From the NCBI GenBank assembly GCA_050953005.1, contig JBMNLV010000003.1, positions 1-64,000 of the forward strand: a stretch of DNA of 64,000 bases, read 5' to 3'. The notes beneath the pieces are model-generated. The model did no database searches. It was not told where the DNA came from and worked only from the letters and a program-made list of their open reading frames with translations. The DNA is from UBA6115 sp050953005 (GTDB lineage Bacteria; Bacillota; Clostridia; Christensenellales; Aristaeellaceae). Of this stretch, positions 9,629 to 17,370 are shown piece by piece; positions within the stretch are counted from its first letter, which is position 1, and each line of letters begins with the position of its first letter. A program made the translations under genes and the position numbers.

Positions 9629-10225
9629 TCAGTTAATGATGCCCAGGCCTGCAAAGCCCAGGAAAGCGACAGACATCAAACCAGCAATCACCAAGCTGAT
9701 GGGAAAGCCCTTGAATGCTTTTGGAATGTTGGAGGATTCAAGGCGCTCACGCACACCGGCCATCAGCACAATCGCCAGCAGGAACCCCAGGGCTCCAAAA
9801 ACGCCGTTAAGAACTGACCACAGGAGATTATAGTTGCTGTCTATGTTGAGAATGGTCACACCCAGTACAGCACAGTTGGTGGTAATCAATGGCAGATAGA
9901 TACCCAGAGCGTTATATAGGGCAGGCATGGACTTCTTCATGAACATCTCAACAAACTGCACCAGAGCCGCAATTACCAGGATAAAACTGATGGTATCCAG
10001 GTAAGACAAGCCAAGCGGCAGGAGGATATAATGGTATACCACATAGGTAAACAGCGAAGCTAAACCCATGACAAACGTAACCGCAATCCCCATACCGGTG
10101 GCGGTCTCTACCTTGTTGGATACACCAAGGAAAGGGCAACATCCAAGATAACGGGAGAAAATGAAGTTATTGGTCAAGATGCAGTTGACCATGAACAACA
10201 AAAAATTGCTTAAAGTAAACGTCAT
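9629..10225 (-). CDS. rnfA: Rnf complex subunit A, integral membrane protein
   Basis: Membrane subunit of the ion-translocating Rnf complex, paired with the homologous RnfE in inverted topology. 198 residues, six predicted membrane helices. Family motifs include NFIFSRYLGCCPFLGVSNKVETATGMG near the N-terminus, with the cysteine pair that holds the intramembrane 2Fe-2S cluster, and LPLITTNCAVLGV in the middle. The start overlaps the rnfE stop by 4 bases (ATGA). Confidence 0.96.
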   Translation of the reverse strand: MTFTLSNFLLFMVNCILTNNFIFSRYLGCCPFLGVSNKVETATGMGIAVTFVMGLASLFTYVVYHYILLPLGLSYLDTISFILVIAALVQFVEMFMKKSMPALYNALGIYLPLITTNCAVLGVTILNIDSNYNLLWSVLNGVFGALGFLLAIVLMAGVRERLESSNIPKAFKGFPISLVIAGLMSVAFLGFAGLGIIN

Positions 10226-10854
10226 GATGCCTGTGCTCCCTTCCGCTTACTGACGCGATCGGTGATCGCGTTAATGGTGCCAAGAATCAATCCAAAGAGG
10301 ATAAAGCCGCCCGGGGCCATGATGGCCAACAACATGGGCTCAAAGGAGGCGCCAAAGATCGCGTTGCCAAAAATGGTTCCATTGCCAATCATTTCACGGA
10401 TGGATCCAATTAAAATCAAAGCACATGTGAATCCCAGCCCCATGCCCAGGCCATCAGCTGCCGAAAGTATCACGGAATATTTTGCCGCGAAAGCCTCCGC
10501 GCGTGCCAGGATGATGCAATTGACTACAATCAGCGGGATGAATAATCCCAACGCGTCATATAAAGCGGGTACAAAAGCCTGGATGAGCATTTGAATGATC
10601 GTGACAAATGTTGAAATAATCACGATGTACGCCGGGATACGTACCTTGTCCGGAATGATGTTGCGCAATAAAGAGATGACGATATTGCTGCCCACCAACA
10701 CAAAAGTGGCTGCCAGTCCCATGCCTAACCCATTTGTTGCGCTAGTGGTCGAGGCCAGCGTTGGACATACGCCTAATACCAGACGGAATGTAGGGTTTTC
10801 ATTGAGGATACCATTAACAAATACACCGCGCAGGCTGTTTTTTTTCTCATGCAT
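10222..10854 (-). CDS. rnfE: Rnf complex subunit E, integral membrane protein
   Basis: Partner of RnfA in the membrane core of the Rnf complex. 210 residues with about six membrane helices. The N-terminal region ENPTFRLVLGVCPTLASTT carries the conserved cysteine segment, and LFIPLIVVNCIILARAEAFA is the second conserved cysteine block. The C-terminus is short and basic (DRVSKRKGAQAS). It is about 27 bases downstream of rnfD and overlaps rnfA by 4 bases. Confidence 0.96.
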   Translation of the reverse strand: MHEKKNSLRGVFVNGILNENPTFRLVLGVCPTLASTTSATNGLGMGLAATFVLVGSNIVISLLRNIIPDKVRIPAYIVIISTFVTIIQMLIQAFVPALYDALGLFIPLIVVNCIILARAEAFAAKYSVILSAADGLGMGLGFTCALILIGSIREMIGNGTIFGNAIFGASFEPMLLAIMAPGGFILFGLILGTINAITDRVSKRKGAQAS

Positions 10855-10880
10855 GTTGTTTCACCGTCCCATACACTTTT

Positions 10881-11793
10881 CTACTGGTCATAGCGGTCAA
10901 TCAATGGAGTAAGGATGTTCATTATTAGAATAGCGAAAGTAACCCCTTCAGGGTAAGCCTGGACACTGCGTACCACAGCAACGATAACACCGCATCCTAT
11001 GGCGAAGATGATCTGTCCGGAAAACAGCATGGGGTTGGTTACGTAATCAGTTGCCATAAAGACCGCGCCGAACAACAAGCCTCCTGAAAGTATGGCTTTA
11101 GCAACATCTCCGCCTGTAAGCCAGGTAATCAGGGCTACAGTGCCTACAAACAGCACGGGAATATGCCACTTGATTGTGCCAACAAACAGCATGTATAAAA
11201 AGCCGATCAAGATAGCAATCTTGCAAACCTCGCCGATAGTGCCGGGGATGTTGCCAAGCAGCAGATCATAGACTTCATACCCGCCGGGGTGAAGCAACGG
11301 TGTCGCAGAAGAGACCGCGTCCCACGCCAGCCGGGACAGCGCTGGTATTTCCCAAAAGGCGGACCGGCATATAGTATACACTCATGCGCGCCGGCCAGGA
11401 GGCCAGCAGAATACCGCGTGCCAGCAGGGCGGGGTTTAAAAAATTATGGCCGATGCCGCCGAAAAGTTCCTTAACCAACAGGATTGCAATTGCGCTGCCA
11501 ATGGCAGGAAGCCACAGCGGCGCTTGAGCAGGCATATTGAGTCCTACCAGCAAACCGGTCACAACGGCAGACAAATCCGTCACGCGCACGGGGCGTTTGG
11601 CCAGCTTTTGAAATAGATATTCACAAGCTACCGCCGTGATGACGGCCACCGCAAGCACCCAGGCTGCCTTGGAGCCAAAAAGGTAGATGCCTGCGGCTGT
11701 AGTGGGAACCAGCGCGATAATCACATCCAGCATCAAGGTTTGGGTGCTCTCGCGGCTGACAAAATGGGGCCCGGTGGAAAGACGCAGGTTCAT
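10881..11793 (-). CDS. rnfD: Rnf complex subunit D, flavinylated membrane protein (one frameshift)
   Basis: Large membrane subunit of Rnf that carries a covalent FMN and belongs to the NqrB/RnfD family. The N-terminal part (GPHFVSRESTQTLMLDVIIAL, then GGIGHNFLNPALLARGILLASWP) is in one frame and the C-terminal part (from SSATPLLHPGG on) in another. Removing one base from the triple G at 11321-11323 restores a continuous protein of about 303 residues reading PAGVDAVSSATPLL. SSATPL is the expected flavinylation site, where the Thr takes FMN through a phosphoester bond. It begins 4 bases after the rnfC stop. The break is most likely an assembly error, since all other subunits are intact. Confidence 0.92.
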
Positions 11794-11797
11794 CTTG

Positions 11798-13114
11798 TTA
11801 TATCCTCCTTGCGGTTATTTTTTCCTTGGCTTCCTTAAACTTGGCACAAAGTTCAATCTTAGCCGGGCATACATAGGAACAGGAGCCGCATACAATGCAA
11901 TCCATCACGTGTTGTTTCTTTGCGCCGGATAAATCAGCTTGATCCACCAGGACATTTAAATGCTGGGGATTGAGTTTGATTGGGCAGGCATTTATGCAGC
12001 GACCGCAGCGGATGCAGGCGGTCTCCGGTTTCTTAATAGCATCCTTTTGATTGAGTACCACAATACCGTTGTTGGCTTTAACAATACTGACACTGGTGCC
12101 CGGCACCGCAACGCCGGTCATGCTGCCGCCAGCAAAAATCTTGCCAGGCTCTTCGGAAAAACCACCGGCTGCATCAATGGCGTCCTGAAAGCTGGTGCCG
12201 ATACGAATGCGAAGGTTGGAGGGCGCTCTTACACAACCGGTCACCGTAGTAATGCGGCTGACGAGCGGTTTGCCATAGATAACAGCGTCTGCGATGGCAG
12301 CTGCTGTTCCAACATTAAACACAGCAACACCGGCATCGCAAGGAAGGCCTCCAGAAGGTACCTGTCGTTTGGTAACCGCCTCAACCAACTGCTTTTCCCC
12401 GCCCTGCGGGTACTTGGTCTTCAATGTCACTACGCGTACGCCTTTGCGTCCCAGCACCGCCTGCTCCATGGAGAGAATGGCTTCCTTTTTATTGTCTTCG
12501 ATAGCGATAACACTTTCTTGCACACCCATTGTGCGCATAATTGCATGCAGACCATTCACAATACGCTCCGGTTCTTCCAGCATCAGGCGGTAGTCCGCTG
12601 TTAAAAAAGTTTCACACTCCGCGCCATTGAGGACTATCATATCCACCTTTTTGTCATTTGAAAGGCTTAATTTGATATGGGTGGGAAAACAGGCGCCGCC
12701 CAAGCCACAGATGCCGGCGTCCTTAACCTGCTGAATAATCAGTTCCCTTGGCGCTGTCTCTATCTCTCCCAGAGGTTTCAGCTCGGCCCACTCATCCAGG
12801 CCATCACTTGTTATTTCTACGCAGATACTGGGTTTCTTGCCCAGCTGTTGGCAACTGATAATCCCGGTCACTTCACCTGAAACGCTTGCGTGTACCGGAA
12901 TGCCGAAGTTGCCTACAGGGGTAGCGATTACCTGACCAAGAAGTACCTTGTCTCCTTTTTTAACACAGGGTTCGGAAGGAGCGCCGATGTGCATATCCAT
13001 GGGAATAAGCACCTTGTCCGGGACAAAATCTTTAATGGCCTGCTCCCTGCTGGCTGCTTTGCCTTCATGCAGCTCCTTGAGCGGATGAATGCCGCCTTTG
13101 AAACTTAACTTCAT
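11798..13114 (-). CDS. rnfC: Rnf complex subunit C, NADH-binding iron-sulfur protein
   Basis: Peripheral subunit where NAD+ is reduced; related to NuoF. 438 residues: N-terminal barrel-sandwich domain with FKGGIHPLKELHEGK, central SLBB/NuoF-like nucleotide and flavin region (GGACFPTHIKLSL, LNGAECETFLTADYRLM, KYPQGGEKQLVEAV), and two 4Fe-4S motifs near the C-terminus, CIRCGRCINACPIKLNP and CIVCGSCSYVCPAKIEL. The extra C-terminal domains found in some proteobacterial RnfC are absent. It lies between the multi-domain rnfG and rnfD. Confidence 0.96.
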   Translation of the reverse strand: MKLSFKGGIHPLKELHEGKAASREQAIKDFVPDKVLIPMDMHIGAPSEPCVKKGDKVLLGQVIATPVGNFGIPVHASVSGEVTGIISCQQLGKKPSICVEITSDGLDEWAELKPLGEIETAPRELIIQQVKDAGICGLGGACFPTHIKLSLSNDKKVDMIVLNGAECETFLTADYRLMLEEPERIVNGLHAIMRTMGVQESVIAIEDNKKEAILSMEQAVLGRKGVRVVTLKTKYPQGGEKQLVEAVTKRQVPSGGLPCDAGVAVFNVGTAAAIADAVIYGKPLVSRITTVTGCVRAPSNLRIRIGTSFQDAIDAAGGFSEEPGKIFAGGSMTGVAVPGTSVSIVKANNGIVVLNQKDAIKKPETACIRCGRCINACPIKLNPQHLNVLVDQADLSGAKKQHVMDCIVCGSCSYVCPAKIELCAKFKEAKEKITARRI

Positions 13115-13148
13115 GATTGTTATGCCTGCCTTTCTCAGTTCAACCGGT

Positions 13149-15467
13149 TCAATGCCTTATTTCAAACGCTTCGTTAATAGCATCAAGGATGGCCTTCATT
13201 GTAGCTGTCGCAGCACTGCTGGTGTCAGGATTGACCAAATTGTTAACCAGGTTGGGCGCATCTGTTTCACCGGGCATACGCAGCTGAAGCGGCGGTATCT
13301 TGCCTTCAAAGCGCGCAGAAAAACCTTCGTCCAGCGCAAGGCTGCCATATCCGGGGCTCTCGACAAAGTCTTCAGGAAGAACGGTGATTGATTGGATACT
13401 GCCATCCTCGTTAAACACGGTCTGTACGGTGACCGGCCCCATAAAGCCTTGCTTGGTCACCACCACATGCCCGCGTTGGGTGTAAAGATCGTAGGCTTCA
13501 TTGATAGCGTCTACAATGGCTTGCGCCGTTGAAGTTGCGCTGGTAGCAGTGTCAACATGCCTGAGATTTTCAACGAGCTCACCGCCATCTTCCGGATAGA
13601 GGGATAGTGGTGGCTGCTTATCAACGAACTGGCTTAGGTAGGATTCTTCCAAAGCGAGCGCGCCATATCCCGGGGTTTCCTTAAACTCTTGTGAATCAAT
13701 AACAACTTTAATAATCCTGCCATCCGAATTAAAGCTGACGCGTACATTGACAGGCCCCATGAAACCTTGCTTGGTTACCACGAATTCGTTTTCACTGATT
13801 GTTACCGGCGCTTTAGTCACCGGTGCTTCAGTCATCGGCGCTTCAGTCACCAATGCTGCATCAGCTTCTTGCTGATCAGGCTCCTCCTGCGGAAAAGCCT
13901 GTGCGTGCAGGCTGTTGACAACCTCCAGTACCGCTTTGGTGGTAACAGTTGCGCCGGTGAGGCCGTCAATGTGACATTCATCTACAGGATGATTTCCATC
14001 TGCAAGATCAAGCGGCGGTAATTTACCGATAAACCGTTTTTCAAAGTCCGGATCAAGCACACGGGTGCCTACGCCCTCAGTCTCGGCAAATTGTTCATCA
14101 CCAATCAGAATAAAGGTAATTCTGCCATCTTCATCGAAGGCTGCGGTTACTGTAACCGGCCCTTCATACCCCTTGGCACTGCCGCACAGGGCATTTTCGG
14201 GTACAACGACAGGTTCTGGTTCAGGCAGCTCCTCAGTAGGTTCTGTCACAACTGCCGTTGGCGCGGGCGCAGATATTCCTTCAGCGATGATGTTTTTATT
14301 AGCATACGCGCTGTTTATTGCGTCCAGCACAGCCTTGGTAGTAATGGTGGAGCCTGAGATGGCATCAACATCCTCAATCGCAACAGGCATGGATTTACCC
14401 ACAAACTGCCTTGCAAATTCAGGATCCAGTGCTGCTTTACCAAAACCATCCGATTCAGCGAAGCGCTCATCCCCTATTTTCAGCGCTGTGATGGTACCAT
14501 CGTCTTTGACGGTTACTTCTACATAAATGGGATTATTGGCGCCCTTGAAACCAACAGACTCGCCCGCGTATGTAGTACCTTCAGGCTTATCTGCTGCTAT
14601 AGCAATAACATTTTTATTCTCATATGCTGAGTTAATGGCATTCAAAACTGCCCGTGTGGTGATGGTGGAACCTGAGATAGCGTCAATATCTTCCATCGCT
14701 ACCGGCATGGATTTTCCAGCAAACTGCTTTGCAAACTCAGGATCCAGTGCTGCTGCACCAAAACCATCAGATTCAGCGAAGCGCTCATCCCCTATTTTCA
14801 GCGCTGTGATGGTACCATCGTCCTTGACAGTTACAACCACATATACTGGATTGGATTCCCCCTTGAAGCCAACTGCTTCGCCGGCATAAGAAGTGCCTTC
14901 TGCTGCTTGGACAGGTTTATCTGCTTCAGGATTCAAATAAGACTTGACCTGCCGTGCCACGGAGTTTACACAATCAAGGACAGCGTTGGTGGTAATAGTA
15001 GCAGCGGTAATCCCATCCACCGCGTTATCTTGGTCGGCACTGCCCCGCCGCACCGGGCTCTTTTTTCCGGCAAACTGCGCGGTGAAGGCAGCGTCCTTTG
15101 CTTTGGCGCCCAGGCCAGGCGTCTCAGCAAAATCGGTACCGCCAACATTGATACCGGTGATGGTGCCGTCCGTACTGACTCCGGTGATTACCTCAATTTT
15201 ACCGCCATATCCTTTGGCCACAGCTTTGCCAATATAGCCTATTATCTCATCGCTTTTCTTGGCGATAAACAGGATATTGCCATCAGCCAATTCGAGCTCG
15301 TTAAAAGTTTCCGCCTCAGGCATAACCAGTTTCCTAGCCCTTTCCTCCGTGGCGTTGGCCTGTTGGCTGATAGGTTCCTTGGTAATCTGATTGGTCAGGG
15401 CAAGCCCAAACCCGGCTACCACTGTGATAACTGTCAGGATAATCCATGCAGAAACTCGGTTTTTCAT
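13149..15467 (-). CDS. rnfG: RnfG-type electron transfer subunit with six FMN-binding domains
   Basis: Ordinary RnfG has about 200 residues and one FMN_bind domain; this protein has 772. It has an N-terminal membrane anchor (residues 6-25), then six FMN_bind domains at about 80-170, 196-282, 302-388, 428-520, 562-660 and 668-768. Each ends in the flavinylation pattern D-x-x-S/T-x-A/S-T, with candidate FMN-bearing Thr at 157, 268, 374, 507, 645 and 754. Domains 2 and 3 are nearly identical, so one arose recently by duplication. Linkers are Pro/Glu/Thr-rich (405-425, 538-556 with repeated TEAP units). The start is ATG 15467 after GGAGG, 4 bases after the ribF-like stop. In the common rnfCDGEAB order this gene would follow rnfD; here it leads the complex genes. 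The domains should lie outside the membrane. Confidence 0.93.
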   Translation of the reverse strand: MKNRVSAWIILTVITVVAGFGLALTNQITKEPISQQANATEERARKLVMPEAETFNELELADGNILFIAKKSDEIIGYIGKAVAKGYGGKIEVITGVSTDGTITGINVGGTDFAETPGLGAKAKDAAFTAQFAGKKSPVRRGSADQDNAVDGITAATITTNAVLDCVNSVARQVKSYLNPEADKPVQAAEGTSYAGEAVGFKGESNPVYVVVTVKDDGTITALKIGDERFAESDGFGAAALDPEFAKQFAGKSMPVAMEDIDAISGSTITTRAVLNAINSAYENKNVIAIAADKPEGTTYAGESVGFKGANNPIYVEVTVKDDGTITALKIGDERFAESDGFGKAALDPEFARQFVGKSMPVAIEDVDAISGSTITTKAVLDAINSAYANKNIIAEGISAPAPTAVVTEPTEELPEPEPVVVPENALCGSAKGYEGPVTVTAAFDEDGRITFILIGDEQFAETEGVGTRVLDPDFEKRFIGKLPPLDLADGNHPVDECHIDGLTGATVTTKAVLEVVNSLHAQAFPQEEPDQQEADAALVTEAPMTEAPVTKAPVTISENEFVVTKQGFMGPVNVRVSFNSDGRIIKVVIDSQEFKETPGYGALALEESYLSQFVDKQPPLSLYPEDGGELVENLRHVDTATSATSTAQAIVDAINEAYDLYTQRGHVVVTKQGFMGPVTVQTVFNEDGSIQSITVLPEDFVESPGYGSLALDEGFSARFEGKIPPLQLRMPGETDAPNLVNNLVNPDTSSAATATMKAILDAINEAFEIRH

Positions 15468-15471
15468 TATG

Positions 15472-16110
15472 TCAAACCTCCGTTGTATGCCTGTTGGCAT
15501 CAGTGACTAAGTAAGGGGCAATCCGTGAACGAAGCGCCTGATCCACTGGCCGGCCCAGCATTTCGCCAGCCAAATCTTCATCGCCCTGAAGCAAGGCGGT
15601 GCGCACCGCGGAGCTGGATACCAAATTACCATGGGCAGTCTGGACAGGAGCTATCACGCTAAGGCCAATTCCCGCCTGCTTGCATAGTGTTTCCAGCCCG
15701 GATATATCAGTATCTCCGCGAAAACCAAAGCGATGGTTAAAACCGGCGACCAAGTGTCTTGCCTTCAATTGCTCTTGCAGCACCTTGCGGAAAAAATCTG
15801 CACCACTCATGTGTTGCAAAGTTTCATTGAATATACTTACCGCAACATGGTGGATTCCCAGCGCTTCCAGCAGATCAAGCTTATCTGCTAAAGGGGTCAG
15901 CTCAATGTGCTGGCGATGAGGAGAAATCAGGGTACCCGGCAGTCTGTCGTAGGTGTGAACCACTGCTGTCAAACCTTCTTTCTGAGCAATGTAGACAGCA
16001 CGGTCTATCAAAGCCTTGTGACCCAGGTGAACACCATCAAAAACGCCAAGACAAACAACCGTCGATGTCAAGACTTTTCCCTGCGTTTTCCCCAGCCGAT
16101 AGACCTTCAT
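15472..16110 (-). CDS. FAD synthetase (RibF N-terminal domain only)
   Basis: FMN adenylyltransferase that makes FAD from FMN and ATP. 212 residues correspond to the first half of bifunctional RibF: nucleotide-binding GVFDGVHLGH at 22-31, GFNHRFGFRGD at 123-133, and SSSAVR at 165-170. The riboflavin kinase half (normally a further 110-130 residues) is missing: after LGRP at 185-188 the protein ends within 25 unrelated residues. The family DFRFG motif reads NHRFG here. First gene of the rnf operon, 4 bases before rnfG. FAD is the donor for ApbE-mediated attachment of FMN to RnfG and RnfD, which gives the position meaning (inference). Confidence 0.88.
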   Translation of the reverse strand: MKVYRLGKTQGKVLTSTVVCLGVFDGVHLGHKALIDRAVYIAQKEGLTAVVHTYDRLPGTLISPHRQHIELTPLADKLDLLEALGIHHVAVSIFNETLQHMSGADFFRKVLQEQLKARHLVAGFNHRFGFRGDTDISGLETLCKQAGIGLSVIAPVQTAHGNLVSSSAVRTALLQGDEDLAGEMLGRPVDQALRSRIAPYLVTDANRHTTEV

Positions 16111-16143
16111 AAAAAAACCTGCCCGTCTTCCTAACCAGACTCA

Positions 16144-16187
16144 GCAATATAATAAGTATACTATCATGTCAAGACATTTAATGTCAA
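16144..16187 (-). promoter_or_regulatory. Candidate sigma-A promoters for the rnf operon
   Basis: Two overlapping -35 boxes matching TTGACA on the minus strand (16182-16187 and 16167-16172). The first pairs with TAGTAT at 16158-16163 (18-base spacer); the second with TATTGC at 16144-16149 (17-base spacer). Transcription would begin about 40 bases before the FAD synthetase start at 16110. Read from consensus only. Confidence 0.55.
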
Positions 16188-16232
16188 TCACGAAAGGATT
16201 GTTTTATTCCCAAAATTCAAGATTCGAGCCAG

Positions 16233-16304
16233 GATTTTGCCGGTCGATGCAGTGAAGATTTTGCCGGTCGATGCAGTGAAGATTTTGCCGGTCGATGCAG
16301 TGAA
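16233..16304. repeat. Three perfect tandem copies of a 24-nt unit
   Basis: Copies at 16233-16256, 16257-16280 and 16281-16304 are identical and abut directly, so there are no spacers. The unit contains CCGGTCGATGCAGTGAAGAT. It lies between the divergent promoters of the rnf operon and rplM, ending 5 bases before the rplM -35 box. A segment at about 17493-17516, on the other side of rplM-rpsI, resembles it (CCGG..CGATGCAATAAAGATT). Function unknown. Confidence 0.9.
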
Positions 16305-16309
16305 AACAG

Positions 16310-16339
16310 TTGACAAAGCATATATAAATTCTATATGAT
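16310..16339 (+). promoter_or_regulatory. Promoter of rplM-rpsI
   Basis: TTGACA at 16310-16315 and TATGAT at 16334-16339 with an 18-base spacer. It leaves a 5' leader of about 105 bases before the rplM start at 16454. That leader could hold an autoregulatory ribosomal protein structure, but I could not recognise one with confidence. Confidence 0.65.
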
Positions 16340-16453
16340 TAATATTGCGTCAATAGACTCATTAGCCCCGGGACTATTGAACTGCCGGCACGGCTTGCGA
16401 CCATCAAGCCAGCCACCAACTACGTTACGGATCAGATCAAGGAGGAGTTTCGC

Positions 16454-16888
16454 TTGAATACCTATATGGCGAATGCGCAAACCGTAGAGCGCAAATGGTA
16501 TGTCGTTGACGCGGACGGCATGGTGCTGGGGCGTCTTGCCAGCCAGGTGGCTAACATCCTGCGCGGCAAGCATAAACCTACCTGGACCCCGCATGTGGAT
16601 ACCGGTGATTATGTTATCATTATCAATTCCGACAAGGTAGTGCTGACAGGAAAAAAATTGGATCAAAAGATTTATTATCATCATAGCGGCTATGTCGGCG
16701 GTTTGAAAGAAACCAAATACCGCGAACTGATGGCCAAGAAATCCGATTTCGCGGTCAAGCATGCTGTCAAAGGCATGCTGCCCAAAGGGCCGCTGGGCCG
16801 CGCCATGCTGAAGAAGCTGTACATTTATACCGGAAACGAGCATCTGCAGCAGGCTCAACAGCCTGAAGCGCTGGTTCTTGAACGCTAA
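16454..16888 (+). CDS. rplM: 50S ribosomal protein L13
   Basis: Early-assembly protein of the large subunit. 144 residues, the usual length. The N-terminus reads MNTYMANAQTVERKWYVVDA if translation starts at the TTG at 16454, matching the conserved M-x-T-Y start of L13; AAGGAGGAG lies 6 bases upstream. The later ATG would remove conserved residues. Other signatures are GRLASQVANILRGKHKP, IIINSDKVVLTGKK and KGMLPKGPLGR. Forms a two-gene operon with rpsI 16 bases downstream, as in most bacteria. Confidence 0.98.
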   Translation: MNTYMANAQTVERKWYVVDADGMVLGRLASQVANILRGKHKPTWTPHVDTGDYVIIINSDKVVLTGKKLDQKIYYHHSGYVGGLKETKYRELMAKKSDFAVKHAVKGMLPKGPLGRAMLKKLYIYTGNEHLQQAQQPEALVLER

Positions 16889-16904
16889 GAGGGAGTGAAC
16901 GAAC

Positions 16905-17288
16905 ATGGCAGATATTAATGCAGTAGGCCGCCGCAAAAAAGCTGTTGCGCGCGTCCGTCTCGTCCCCGGCAAGGGAGACGTCATCGTCAACAAACGTGAG
17001 CTGGACGACTATTTTGGTTTGGAAACATTAAAGATGACTGTCCGCCAGCCCCTGGTGCTGGTAAATGCCACAGGTTTTGATGTTCTGGTCAACGTTGTCG
17101 GTGGTGGTTTGACCGGTCAGGCCGGCGCTATTCGTCATGGCATCAGCCGCGCGCTTTGCAAGGCTAACCCTGAATTGCGCGGAGAGTTGAAGAAAGCCGG
17201 TTTCCTCACCCGCGATCCGCGGATGAAGGAACGTAAAAAGTATGGTCTCAAGGGTGCCCGTCGTGCGCCTCAATTCTCCAAGCGCTAA
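16905..17288 (+). CDS. rpsI: 30S ribosomal protein S9
   Basis: Small-subunit protein whose C-terminal tail reaches the P-site tRNA. 127 residues, normal length. GRRKKAVARVRLVPGKG at the N-terminus, GGGLTGQAGAIRHGISRAL in the middle, and the basic C-terminal tail with RDPRMKERKKYG and ending in QFSKR are all diagnostic. Second gene of the rplM operon. Confidence 0.98.
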   Translation: MADINAVGRRKKAVARVRLVPGKGDVIVNKRELDDYFGLETLKMTVRQPLVLVNATGFDVLVNVVGGGLTGQAGAIRHGISRALCKANPELRGELKKAGFLTRDPRMKERKKYGLKGARRAPQFSKR

Positions 17289-17316
17289 GCGTCCACTTAT
17301 TTTGAATGTTAATGAA

Positions 17317-17346
17317 AATCCCGCGCCTTTTATAAGGTGCGGGATT
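17317..17346 (+). terminator. Stem-loop after rpsI
   Basis: A 13-bp stem (17317-17329 with 17334-17346, one G-T pair) closes a 4-base loop, 28 bases after the rpsI stop. There is no T-run after it, so it may be a weak terminator or an RNA-protecting hairpin. Confidence 0.5.
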
Positions 17347-17370
17347 CAAAGCGTAGACAAAGCGGTTTTA

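Noticed and set aside
13149..15467. Surface adhesin or S-layer protein because of repeats and Thr/Pro linkers
   Set aside because: The repeats carry FMN_bind flavinylation motifs, and the gene lies inside an rnf operon.
16233..16304. Short CRISPR array
   Set aside because: The repeated units abut with no spacers, there are only three, and no cas genes are nearby. This is a simple tandem repeat.
17317..17346. Efficient intrinsic terminator after rpsI
   Set aside because: The stem is strong, but no T-run follows on either strand; it is kept only as a stem-loop with moderate confidence.
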